Shown here piece by piece: positions 12,801-25,127 of a stretch of DNA of 64,000 bases. The first letter of the stretch is position 1; each line of letters begins with the position of its first letter. The DNA lies in contig OY992834.1 in assembly GCA_963921425.1 (NCBI GenBank), forward strand, positions 12,445,271 to 12,509,270, written 5' to 3'. The stretch is from Dryas octopetala. Its lineage: Eukaryota > Streptophyta > Magnoliopsida > Rosales > Rosaceae. Below the pieces are notes generated by a model. The model saw nothing but the letters and a program-made list of their open reading frames with translations, was not told where the DNA came from and did no database searches. A program made the position numbers and the translations under genes.

Positions 12801-13759
12801 ACGAAATCTGCTCCCACTTGTATTATGCTTGATTGCTTGTACAGTACAGATGGCTAAATTGTCTATTTGAAATTCAATTAGGTGTTGATATCCCGTCAAT
12901 TGTTTGATAGGGTGGATGTTTATTTGTCAACTCAGCATATTACACAAAAACAGAGTATGTGATTTAAATATTGACCGTCTTTATATCCCAACTTAGTGGT
13001 GGCGCTTAATCATGTTATTGGCTGTTTTGCACTGTGTATGATTGGGGTTATTTTAAGCATCAAGTTCTCTATCAAATAAACACAAATGAAAATTGTAACT
13101 CACAAAATTACAAAATTGTTCTAAGATTGTAAGCAATTTAAACACATACACCAAAATTGCAATTTTTAAATTAAAGGATCAAAATTAATTTTGAAGTTAA
13201 AGCATAACGACCAAAAATGTAGTTCATTTTTCTACTCCATTCATTATGCATATGTGCCTGGACAAGAAAAGTTTCTTCGATGGGCAATCTTAATGCGATG
13301 CCTTGGATCTCCACCTCACTATTTGAGAGGGGATCAGATTAGGATCGCCTGATACAAGACTTAATACTTGATTATCGTATGCTGATTATAAACAAAAACA
13401 AACTTTACTCTTAAGGTCTCTTATGAATTAAATATATTAAATAATTAGATTTATGTGTATTTACTTTACTTTTAAGTTATATTTTTCTCATCTTCTTTCT
13501 TTAAGTTAGAAGATCATCCATATTTTTTATTGAATATTCATAAATCTGGTCATTTATTCTATTTAATTTGATTTTATGCATCAAAAGTCAAAATATGGTG
13601 TTTTAATTAATATACTCTAAAAGCACCAACAGTGCAATGCCACACATGAGATTATGAGAGTGGGCTCTACTCCATTTTCTTTTCTGCAAGCAATTATTAT
13701 TATTATAGCATAGTGCCATTGGGCCATGTATTCCTCAACTACTGGAGGGTGGTTAAAAT
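12800..13759. other. Intergenic, no gene seen
   Basis: AT-rich sequence. Part of it (about 13020-13230) has phrases like those in the 6324-6874 MITE (CAAATGAAAATTGTAACTC, GACCAAAAATGTAG) and may be another degraded copy. Confidence 0.4.
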
Positions 13760-15218
13760 TTAATGGAGTTGGTGGAGGGTACAATTAAAAAAATTGAAAA
13801 AAATAGAAATAAAACTAAACAATGAAAAACAAATATTAGCTGGAAGTTTGTATCTGATCAAACACATCTCAGCCACAACATCACTCATGTCCAGCCGTTT
13901 CCTAGGCAATTCTGCAGAAATTTCTAAAACTGCAATCAAGCTTTCTTGAATTTTCATTCTTATGCTATCCTTGTTAATACGATTGTTTGTCAGGAAGAGC
14001 TTCCTTGACAAAGTTATGAAGGTTTGAAGTTCCTTGAAACATGTTATCGGTTGGTCTTTTTCCTGCCAACATTTCGAGCGGGAGGATTCCATGACATTAT
14101 ACATCACCTTTGTGTCCACACTTGATGTCCCATGCATGATACCATACTCTGCAAATTCACAATTCAAAACACCATATTCTAATTTTTATGTAAGTGCACA
14201 AAGCCCGCTTTCATGTTCCAAACTAATAAATACATATATATCTAGAAAATCTTAAAAATAAATTATTAATGAAATTATTCACCTGGTTACCAGAACAACT
14301 TTTATCAGAAGCTTTGGGGAGGAATCTTACCAAACCAAAGTCACCTTCATGTCCAATCATATCATCGTTGAGAAGAACATTGCTTGGCTTGAGATCTCAG
14401 TGAACCATTGACTTATGGCAATGATGATAGAGAAATCCAATGCCATAGCAACATCAACGGCAATGTTCAACCTTTGAGAAAAAGTTAAACTCCTTGGTCT
14501 CTCATTCATCTCACCAATTGGTCTCCTTTTAGAAGAATTTGTAAGACACCTTAAGAAAGTTTTCTGATGAATCACTTGAAGTTTGCTCCTTTTTCTTTGT
14601 CCCTAAGCAACAAAGGTACAAAAAGGAGAGTGCAAAAATGACTCCAAAACGACCACAAACTAGAGAGATTAGCAGTTTCAAGGTTGGGCTCAATCCTGCC
14701 TTTTTGGGGTGTTCAGAATCCAAACCAAGGTTTCCAAAATTGGTCATATATATGGCCAAAAATATCTGGAATACTCCCATTCAAGTTATTTTGAGATGCA
14801 TAAATAAGTTGCTAAAAGAGTATGGGATACTTCCTGTAAGGTTGTTGTTGTCAATTTCAATTACTCTTAGCTTTGACAAGGAGCCAAGCTCCTCAGGAAT
14901 TCTTCCTACCAGAAAATTGAAATCAAGAGAAAGTGTGAGGAGTTGAGAGTACCCTGATAAGTTGGAGGGAATTTCAACGCTAATTAGTGAATTGTTGTCC
15001 AATTGTAAGTCTGTCACTCTGCGCAGGCGGCCGATTTCTGGAGGGATTTCATGGCTGAAGCTGTTGTTGTGGAGAAAAAGTCCTCTCAAGTTTCCCACAT
15101 GTGGGGATATACAGCCTGCAAGTTTCGAGGACTTGAGGTACAACTTGGTGACCCTCTGATGGCGGCGACCACATGTAACACCATGCCATGCAAGTTTGAG
15201 TTGATTCACAGCTTGCAC
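13760..15218 (-). pseudogene. LRR receptor-like kinase pseudogene (EFR/FLS2-like subfamily XII)
   Basis: Read on the minus strand, pieces occur in gene order. 15218-14781 has the N-terminal cap (WHGVTCGRRHQRVT) and about five leucine-rich repeats (EIPPEIGRLRRVTDLQLDNN, GRIPEELGSLSKLRVIEIDN). 14780-14529 has a membrane segment (LLISLVCGRFGVIFALSFLY) and a juxtamembrane stretch. 14575-14357 has a partial kinase (RSLTFSQRLNIAVDVAMALD), whose catalytic-loop region (HCDLKPSNVLL) is in a shifted frame. A conserved intron follows (donor CAG|GTGAAT near 14283), then the C-lobe end at 14167-13760 (ISAELPRKRLDMSDVVAEM). Most of the usual 20-odd repeats and the kinase N-lobe are missing, and frames change, so it cannot make a receptor. 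Confidence 0.85.
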
Positions 15219-15361
15219 TTATCTTTTTAATTTTTTCAATGTAATATCCAAAGTTTTAATTTTGATACAATTTGACACTATCGTTTACTTGATCGTCAAG
15301 TTAAACGTTAAATGTTGTTGTCTAAGTGTATAACCTAAAGGACTATAACCAATTGTGTCTT

Positions 15362-15830
15362 TTACTCTGACGGAGCTTGATTGATTACCCGGACAATCTT
15401 CAAAAGCTTGAGGATAAGGAATCTTACCAACCCTAAGACACCTACATGTCTAATCATATCATGATTGAGAAGATCGTTGTTTGGCTTGAGATCACAATGA
15501 ACTATTAACTTATGGCAATCATGATGGAGATAATCCAATGCCATATCATCGTCAATGGAAATGTGTTGAATCTTTGACAAAAAGTTAAGCACCTTGCTCC
15601 CTCGTTCATATCACCAATTATCTAAACTCCCATTAACCATGAATCCAGACCTTGATAATCAAAATCGAACATACAGAAATTACCTTCACAAGATTTCGGT
15701 GTCTTATGTTTTTCAAGGCCGGCCTCACACTCAACAATGAAACTTTTGGAAGCTCTGGGATTTTAACGAGGTTGAGTACCTTGATAAATTCACAATTCAT
15801 TTTTCCTGTAATGTTAGGTTTCTCAATCAA
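15362..15830 (-). pseudogene. Second kinase fragment of an LRR receptor-like kinase
   Basis: The minus strand reads ALKNIRHRNLVKVISVCS (15830-15633), then MALDYLHHDCHKLIVHCDLK with NNDLLNHDMIRHVG (15592-15362). These are N-lobe helix and catalytic-loop regions of a subfamily XII kinase. The catalytic Asp (HCDLK) survives, but the following DFGL motif is changed to GVLGL and the frames are broken. It lies directly upstream of the larger pseudogene in the same orientation and overlaps it in kinase content, so it is a separate copy, probably from a decayed tandem cluster. Confidence 0.8.
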
Positions 15831-16099
15831 CTTTGTTGGTGTGAAGGTTTCTCAATTATGACTTATTTAGCTCACATGCCTCTTCTCTCTCCAGACGGAC
15901 CAGACATGGAGAGCACCGGCCTGCCATGTCATTTGTGTATTCTTTTCCATTACGCTCAGATTTGGTTTCGAAAGTTAGGCCATCCACAATGCTGGATTGC
16001 TGGGTGAGTAGCTATGGCTTACCCTTTTTTTCTTCCTTTTGCGCGAGAAAGAAGTTAGAATGATCAGAATGAAAATTGGTACGCAGAATGCAAAATTTA

Positions 16100-16849
16100 G
16101 ATGATTAGATCTCAACATCTAAGAAGAAAGAGTACAAAAATAATATTTACAACAGATAGGGGAACAAAAATGAGACCATCCTTGCATTTATAATAAATGA
16201 ATGAAGATCTATCTTGTTACATTTACAGAAATGTTGCGCACTAAAACATCTTGACAGGAGCTATTAACATACAAACTGTTATCAAAAAAGGACAGACTAT
16301 ACAAGAAAAAACACTAGTTGAAAATCTCCACTAAACATCTAAATCGGTAGAGCCAAAAGTTGAGATACTGCTTCATCCAATTCCGGCAGAAACAAAACCC
16401 TCACAAATAGACATTGTAAGACTACAAGTGCAAAAGAGAGCTCCACTTTTAGACTTACCAACATAAGATATTTATTCTCCAGATGATCACGCAGGACTGC
16501 ATCGCCTCTGGGAATACGAATGGAATGGATCAATTCGGATTATCTGCAAATGATAGATTAAAAGATTCCAGGGCTCCAAGAAGGTTAAAAGGAGGAAAAT
16601 TTATAAAGCACTAAAAAACTGAGTTAAATTAACAACCTAGAAGCAAAACCAAAAACACTAATATCATTTGCACTGATTGATGGGGAAAGGGGGAGCTGCT
16701 CCTAACCAAGGCTGCAAATGTTCCCAACAATTTCACTAATATAACAATGTGTGTTAACCAGCAGGAATTCATAATTCAAGTCTGGGATCATATGCACTGA
16801 CTGGTTCACATGCACGATGCAGGTCTCGAAAAAGCTTCCTCTGTCTCCC
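16100..16849 (-). other. Downstream flank of HUB1, probable 3' UTR
   Basis: The sequence after the HUB1 stop has no coding character. The 3' UTR must lie here, but no clear polyadenylation site could be fixed. A run around 16330-16540 has open frames in the minus direction without recognisable motifs. Confidence 0.4.
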
Positions 16850-19800
16850 TTAGATGTATACAGATTTTACATCATTAGGCCCAAAACTCATGGAACACCT
16901 TGGGCACTTCCTCTGGCGACTTTCAACTACTTTTTGCACGCAGGGGTTGCAAAACAAGTGATAACATTTTGTAATAACAACCTGGCATTACGAAAACAAA
17001 AAGGAAAGAAACTAAGTATCACCAAAATAATAATGATGACAATGCTAATGATGATTATGACGACCAAGACAATAGTAACATGAAATAAGGCCTAATTCCA
17101 TTTTTATTCTGCTCTGTATATTCTCATGTAATATATCCAATTTTCAACCATTTGCTGATTCCTTCACATAAACAATGGGCAAGAGATCATTTCCGTCAAA
17201 ATAGTATATGTTTCCATCTGGCAACATATTGATGGTGGTTTTATATATAGTATATATATTTTTTAATTCACACAGACTGTTTTGGAAGGTCCACATCTGG
17301 CAAACATCCCTATTTCCAGCACTTCCAACGTTTTGCTACAATAAACAATTAATCACATACATGTGGACCTTCCATTTTTCAGAAATAAACAAATTGAAAT
17401 TTATAAGTGGAAATAATTTTGGAAGTCCAGAGGTGCAACCAAAGAAAACAGGTTGTGGATGGCCACTAAGGAAATAAAAGATTTTTAAGTTAGTAAATAA
17501 AAAAGTATATAATAATTCTTCAAAGAAGAGAAAACAATATAAAATGGCAGAATTAGGGCTCATAGGTATCAATTTAAAGAGATTAGTTGGAGTTAAAGAT
17601 GAACTGGTTGGGAGAAGAATTTTAAGTTCCAGCTTGTGGAGTGGGGAAAAGTCTGCTTCCGTATGGAGCTCAGGGGTCTAGGCATCAGGCCCCATTGGTT
17701 CATGCCAATCAAGCTTAACAATGGCTACGGAAGTTATAGTGGAGGAAGAGAACCTGCAACCAATGTGGTGTAGTGAAAGTACAGTTGGCTATGGGTGGAG
17801 AGGTAAGGAGGTTAGGAAGAGTCATGGTTTAGGTCTATAGAAGCCTACAATGGATGACTTGAAGTGAGGTTTAAGGTTGGATTAGGAACCCAAGAGAAGT
17901 TCTGGTCAGATGTGGTGTAGCGACGGTGGTCTGGGGAGGAAGCTTTGTGAAAGTGCGGAAGTTATAGTGGAGGAAGAGAACCTGCAACCGATGTGGTGTA
18001 GTGAAAGTACAGTTGGCTATGGGTGGAGAGGTAAGGAGGTTAGGAAGAGTCATGGTTTAGGTCTATAGAAGCCTACAATGGATGACTTGAAGTGAGGTTT
18101 AAGGTTGGATTAGGAACCCAAGAGAAGTTCTGGTCAGATGTGGTGTAGCGACGGTGGTCTGGGGAGGAAGCTTTGTGAATTTCGTTACCCTCTCTATTTC
18201 CTATTGCAGGGGATAAAAATTCTTGGATTAGTGACTATTTGTCCCAGAAGGGGAGGTATTCTAGAATGTTAGTTTTTCCAGGACCTGTTTAGTAACCTCA
18301 AACTAACCCTGAAGTATGCAGAGGAAAGCTAGAATCACAAACAAACAAACAAGATTTTTGATTTTATTTTTTGTCAAGCAAACAAGATTTAGCCCTCACA
18401 ACAAACAACCTCAAATAAGTATACTGCAAGAATAATCCTGGAAATGGAACTTCAGATTTTCCCAATTCAGAGACTTTAGAACCTAGCCACTCTAACTAAG
18501 TCCAGTAAATTATTAAGGGCAACCATATTGTGAGAATCAGATGCAGTGGACCCCACTGATAAAGTTATGATTTCTTCTAAAGAGGAGACGAATACCTATT
18601 TTAAAATCCCCTACTTCCTCCTTACCCCCAACAAAATGAAAGAGTAAAATAAACATGATTTTCATACACCACCGATAACGGGACCCATCAGTTTCCAATG
18701 GAGTAACACTTGCACCAACCTGTTTTGCTTCTCAGGTACACATGATGAGGCTGAAATCACGAAGTTCCGAACACACCTATTTTACCACTGCCTACCTCCC
18801 CTACTCATAATGTTATGATTTTCTTTTAAGGAACCAGAGTCGAGTACCTATTTTACAATCCCATACCTCCTCCATAAACCCCAACAAAATGAAAGAGTAA
18901 AATCAACGTGATTACCTACAACACCCATAATGGGACCCCTAAGTTTCCAGTGCAGCAACCCTTGCACCATTCTGTTTTTCTTCTCAGATACGCTTAAAAG
19001 GGCTGGAATCACAAAGTTACAACCAACCTATTTCACCACTGTCTACCTCCTCACTCCCTCAAATTACAAATTAAATAGTAGTCAACCAACAAACCTTTCA
19101 ACCTAGTAATATAATACTCTATTGTTCTATTCTTAAGAAGTTCAGAACTTAGTTCAAAATTAAATCCACATTTTTTTATGCTTCATGTATCTTTTGGTGC
19201 TCTTCATCATTATTTGTTTCCTAAATTTGCAAATTGATGTCACATTATATAACGTTACTATACTTCATAGAATCAAAGTCAGACCCACACATTTTCCATG
19301 TTGGTCCACATTTACATGACTAAGATCCGAATTTGGATCATTTTCACCTCTGACAAGATATGAAATATGGAACACAGGCAATAAAAACCAAAAGTTGATT
19401 CGACAAATACCTGCTTTGTCCTGTCTAGGCAGACATCACACTTGAGTATCTCCCGATACTCTCCAAGTTCCTGTTGAAGCTTTTCAACAATTGATGAACC
19501 CTCTGTCTGTGCTCGAAGTCGTGAAGCCTTTCTTTTTAGGACTTCCAATTCTTCCTCCATTCTTTTCTTTTTAAACCTAATAAAAACAACGGATGAGTTC
19601 ATGCCACTACTCTATAAAGATTGGAAGGATAATAGCACAGCTTTCTCTATACCTTTCCCTCTCTAGTTCTATCTGCAGCTCAGACAGAGTCATTCGATTT
19701 CTGTCAACTTTAGATTGTGATTTTTCTAGAGCTTCCCATGCTTGCTGAGATGACCTTCTAACATCCAACAATCTCTTTTGAGTATTTTCCAATGTAACTG

Positions 19801-22800
19801 AACATTGAAACTTATCTTCTTCTAGATTCTGAATCTGATCTGAGAACATTTTCAACTGTAAATCAAGTATCAAGCAATCAGTATTGGTAATCTCCATATG
19901 AATTTATTTCAGGTATTACATGAGGTTCAGAAGTACCTGATCTTCGATACGAGCAGCTTTCATGTCATAGAAATTAAGAGATGCATTGCCTTGTTGAATC
20001 TCCCTCTCCATTTTTCGCTTTTCCATGAGTAAAGAATTCTGCATCTGCCTTGCCCTCACACCCTCTAAAACAAGCTGAAAAACGAGAGCCAGAAATTAAA
20101 ATCAAATAGTAAAACACATATACCCATCCAACAATTTAGAATACCATATGTGAACCAATGCATGCAGTTCAGGTACAGGAAAAATACTAGCAACCCTTTG
20201 TTCCATGCATACCTTGCCTTTTCAAAGGTTGCCAATTATACCTCAAATATAACTTAAATACAAATAAACAAGTTCGAATAAGGTAGAACCGTACAAGAAT
20301 AAACAAAAGGAAAAATGAAAAGAACACTGTTTAGAAAACTGGACTCAGACTGACTGGTCCAACTGGGTTAACTGGGATCTAGCTGCCCTCCCAGTTTGGT
20401 TTAGCCTTAAAACCTGTTTCTGCAATGAAACAGTATACCGGCCAGTTCAACAGTGAATTGGTCAAGCTGATCATAATTCTTTTCTTTTATACTGGACGAT
20501 CACATTTCTTGAGAAGCAGCCAATTCAAATCAAGTGTCTTTGCTTTGAAAATAATTCCTTGTTTTGTGATTGTAGAGGTTTAAGCCTGAGTCCTATTTGT
20601 TAAATATATAGTCCGAACCATTAATTAGTTTTTCTGTCAAAATTTTGAATTTATCTCTATATTTCAGCCAAAAATAAAAAAAAAAATAAAAAAAAAATTT
20701 ATATAATAAATAAATAGGTTCTATTTATTTACGCCATTCATCCAGTCAAAAGCAACCAGAAGAACAAAAGCTTATGTTTTCACCTTAACCACAAACCCTT
20801 GGCACAGCCTAAAATTATATAATAATAAATTAAACAAAAAACACACAAGCAAGTTAGACCAATCACCTTAATGTTATAGTCATCTCTCTCAGTAATTTGC
20901 TGCAGTAAATGTTGGTTTTGAGTCTGCATATCATCATATGCTTGTCCAATAGTCTGAAGAAAAATCAAACTAAAATGTTAGAACTACCCAATGACTACAA
21001 ATGAAAGATGTAGTCCAAATATGCTATAGGGAACTAACCTCAATTTCAGATAAGTATGCCTCATTCTCTTCATTTTTGGATTTCAGAACATCAGAAAGTC
21101 TCAAAATATCCCTGAAATACCGAGGAAAGAAAAAGAAAAAAGATCTTAAAAAGAATTCATTTATGCAATAATCATGTACAATAAAGAACAGCTAAGAACT
21201 GTCTATAAGTCAACATAAAGAACTAAAGATAATTTATAACGCCACCTGTGTCGTGCTTAGTGTTTTACATTTTAACAAGCTGGCTTCAAGGCCAGATAAA
21301 GGAGAGTCGGAGAAGGCTGACAGCCAGCATAAAATTGTCCCATCCTATTATGAGTAGCCGGAGCCAATCATTCTTTTATATAAAGGCTTAATTAACTTAT
21401 AGAAAATTATTCGAAGACTCAAAATATAGTATTGGGCTTCAAAGTAAACCCTTTAGTATTTACCAACTCTCTACTTTACCTCAGAGATTCCATAGTGAAA
21501 ATAATTATCAAGAAAATTTTAAAAAATATAAAATAAAACCTAGAGGGACTCGATCCTATTTTATTAATCCAAAACTCATAGAAAGAAGAAAATGAAAAGA
21601 AGCTGCGCACAGTCATCCAGTCAAAAGCAACCAGAAGAACAAAAGCTTATGTTTTCTCCGTAATTACAATCCATTTACACATCCTAGAACTTCTCTCATG
21701 CCAAAGACACAACATTCAGCAAAAAAGAACTACATCACTCCACTTTTAACCTCTCTGCAACATGCTAACATTACAACTGCTCAAATCATCACCAATAAAT
21801 CCCAAAGAGCACTATCAGCCGAACAAAAGATGGTAAACTGTCTCCTAGCTATTATCACACAATGCTAACCAACAGTGATTTATTTATGCCACCACAGTGC
21901 CACACACACTTCCAGTTGTAAGAATCTTTCCAAACACAGCTGCCCAGCTGTCCAATTTATTTGTAGGCTCTCATTGTCACAAAATGCATCCATTGTAAGA
22001 ATCTTTCCTTGCTTTTATAGGCTCTCATTGTCTTAAAATGCATCCATAGCCAGCTTATAAACTTAAATTTCAATTTTAATTTTGGTATAAACTTGACTGA
22101 ACTTTATTTTTAAGAAACGAATACTTTATTAAAAATATTAAGAACAAACAAATAAATTACCAACCATTTCACTTTTATTCTCTTCTTTCTTTGATTGAAA
22201 ATGCCACTTTGTTCCCATCCATATGAGATAGAAGATCATAGCAGCTTGACTCATCAGGTAACTTTTGGAAAGCTAAAGTAACCTCATAGCAGCAATTACT
22301 AAATTGGATTATTGTTCATGAGAAAGTAAATATTTGTGATGTTATCCAAAAGATAAAGACCAAATGTCTTATCAGCTTAAATCTTGATTAGTGTATCATG
22401 GGCAAAGAGACAACCAAAAGGATTGATCACAGTTTCCTCAAGTACCCCCATTGCTTGAAGTTGCTGTACAAGTTTTTCCAGGGAGAAAGAGTGAAGTTGG
22501 GTAATTACCCATGCATGTGCATCACTATTCATTGAGAAATATTGTGCTTTTAAGTAGAGGAAAACAAAAAGCTATAAGGGACTGGTGTAAATGGCAATGC
22601 TTTGAGTGGTTTGGCTAAAAAGGAATAGCAAGAGTTTTTTGGATAATTGTGAAGGGATCCCGCTCCTCTGCCTTTACTGAATGTGCTGTTATCAGCCTTT
22701 TTCAAATTCTAGGCCATCAGATCTTTCTGAGGGCTTAGAATATGCCACATAAAGCTTTGGGTTTCTTTTCTTAAAAACTGACTGTAAAGCCGTTACCATC

Positions 22801-25090
22801 TTCTCTCATCTCAAACCAGCTCCTCTCTATCTTATCTCTCACATGACATCCTCAATTCCCCCTCACCCCTGCAACCACAAAATGACCTCTTCTTTTCTAA
22901 ATTTCAATCTCTATTTGTGTGTTACTGTCTTTCAAATTAGATTCAATTAAAGCAAAACTAGCTAGCGGCAAAACGAAGATATTGATGGTTCTTTTTGTGT
23001 TTCTTAAGAGAGAAGCTGTAGAGACCAAAGTGCTGAGTTTCTTTGGTCTTTCTCTAGGGGCTAATATCTAAGATGAGTTGCAGACAAAACGCATCACTAG
23101 GTATCCCTTTCAATTTTCTTTTCCATGCAGGTGATGGTTTCGGAGTCTGATTTAGGCAAGATATGAAATTGAGAAGAGAACAAAAATATATTAGTATGAA
23201 AAGAATCAATTGCTCAAATCATTTGCACACATGTGAGAGCAGAGAAAACCTCTTTTTTTGTTGGAGAGAGGAAGACAGAGAACTCAAGAAGAGAAATAAC
23301 GTGAATGGAGGAAACAAGCGACTTTGTATTAAGTTACAAAACGGTGGGTTTGGAGACTAAATGCTTATGCTGATGTGGACTAGTGACAGCCATTAGATGA
23401 ATTGAGCAGTCCAGATTTTTTAAAATGCACATGCTATTAAGGCAGAGGAGCGGGATCCATTGTGAAGTGGGTGGATTTGAATGGGACTGGGTTAGTTTTT
23501 AGGTGTCATTGTGGACGGCAGTTTCTAATGAGTTTAATGACCGCCCTTTCTTGTTGGATGTGAACTGGGAATCAGCAGTTTCTTAGGCTCCTCAGGTGTT
23601 CTTTGGCCTGCATTTGGCTGTCTATGGTTGTCGCTTTGTTAGAGGGTTATGTGTATTTCAAACTTTAAAGTTCTTGTATGAGTCTTCGTTAGGTGGACCA
23701 CTGGTTCACTATGTTTTCACTCATTCTTAATAAATTGGTTCTGTTCCCTATAATAAAATTTAAAAAGGAAAAAGAAAGAAAACAGTTTTAACCAGCATCA
23801 CCAAAGTAGAGTATAACCTTTTGGAAGCTTCGAACTTCTGTCTCAGATCAGCAGTCTCAGCTTCTGCAGCAGCTAGCCTTTGTTGAGAAATGGCCTCAGC
23901 TTCAATTGCTGTCTTAACTCGTAATTCAAAGTTGTGCTCATCAAGAGAGGACTTCAAACTTTCAACATGAGCCCATGCCTTGCATTCCAAATCTCTAGCT
24001 TCCAAGACATTCCTGCAAGTAGATAAACTCCACACATCAATGTTACCCTTACACAATCAAACCAACAATGACAAGTAAATTAGCCGAATTAGAAAAATCA
24101 CATTAATTTATGGAAATCAATAATCACAGTTATGAGTCAAGAAATTGTTGAACTAAACTCAGCATTATGTAACTGGTTAAACAGAGAATATAAGATCTTA
24201 AAAATTCACTTGTGAATAATAATGGGAAACCCAACTGCACCCTTTACAAAACTTGCACTGAATTGAAACAATTTAATATCAGTAAATGCAAAACATTTTT
24301 CAAAGCCTCCGAATAAGTCACTGGATATACAATTTAAGTCATTCTTTGCAAAGCATATCAAATGAAAGCTGTGGGTAACTAAATCACCCAAAACTAATCT
24401 TGTAAAGGCGCCCTAACCTTGAATCAGTCAATTCGTTTCTATACATATCCGAAATTAGCTTTAACTCTGATTTACTCTCCTTCAAATCTTGGACCTGCAC
24501 CAAATAAGGAGGGCGAGGGAAAACTTAAGGAAGCTAAACAAATCATACAAGTGAGAAACAAGTAAAGGAAGCCCTTTTATAATCAAAGAGCCACTAATAT
24601 TATATCCATAGATGCAACTTGATTACATGAGTGTAGTTGTCTAAAATGCACATATGCATGTCCAATGCACGTAAAGGAAAAACAATTAAGAAAGCAAGTA
24701 TAGGATCATACCCCTGCACAAGATAAAGGCAACCACCTCAATTTAAAAAAATATTATACAAAATAAAAAAATAAAAAATAAAAAAGACGAACATTAGGAA
24801 CTTAACAAACTAACCATACGTATGTAGTCACAATCTTCCATTCACTATTTGCCACAAAAATTCATACTTACAATTACAAGTCATTGGATTTTGATCCAAA
24901 CGGTTAGTGAGGATGGATTTCCTACTCAATGGGTAGCAGGGGATTAAAATCATATGTGTGCATATATATATATATATATACGATTTTCTCAGGTGCGGAC
25001 ATATCCGCAAAAAAATTTCACGGATTTGCACTACCAAGAGCTTGCCGAGTTCTCGGTGGCTTGCCGAGAGCTCGGCAGTGTAAATCCGTG

Positions 25091-25127
<37 letters not shown>

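Noticed and set aside
14034-15159. Plus-strand open frames across the receptor-kinase region
   Set aside because: They are antisense shadows of the minus-strand LRR and kinase fragments.
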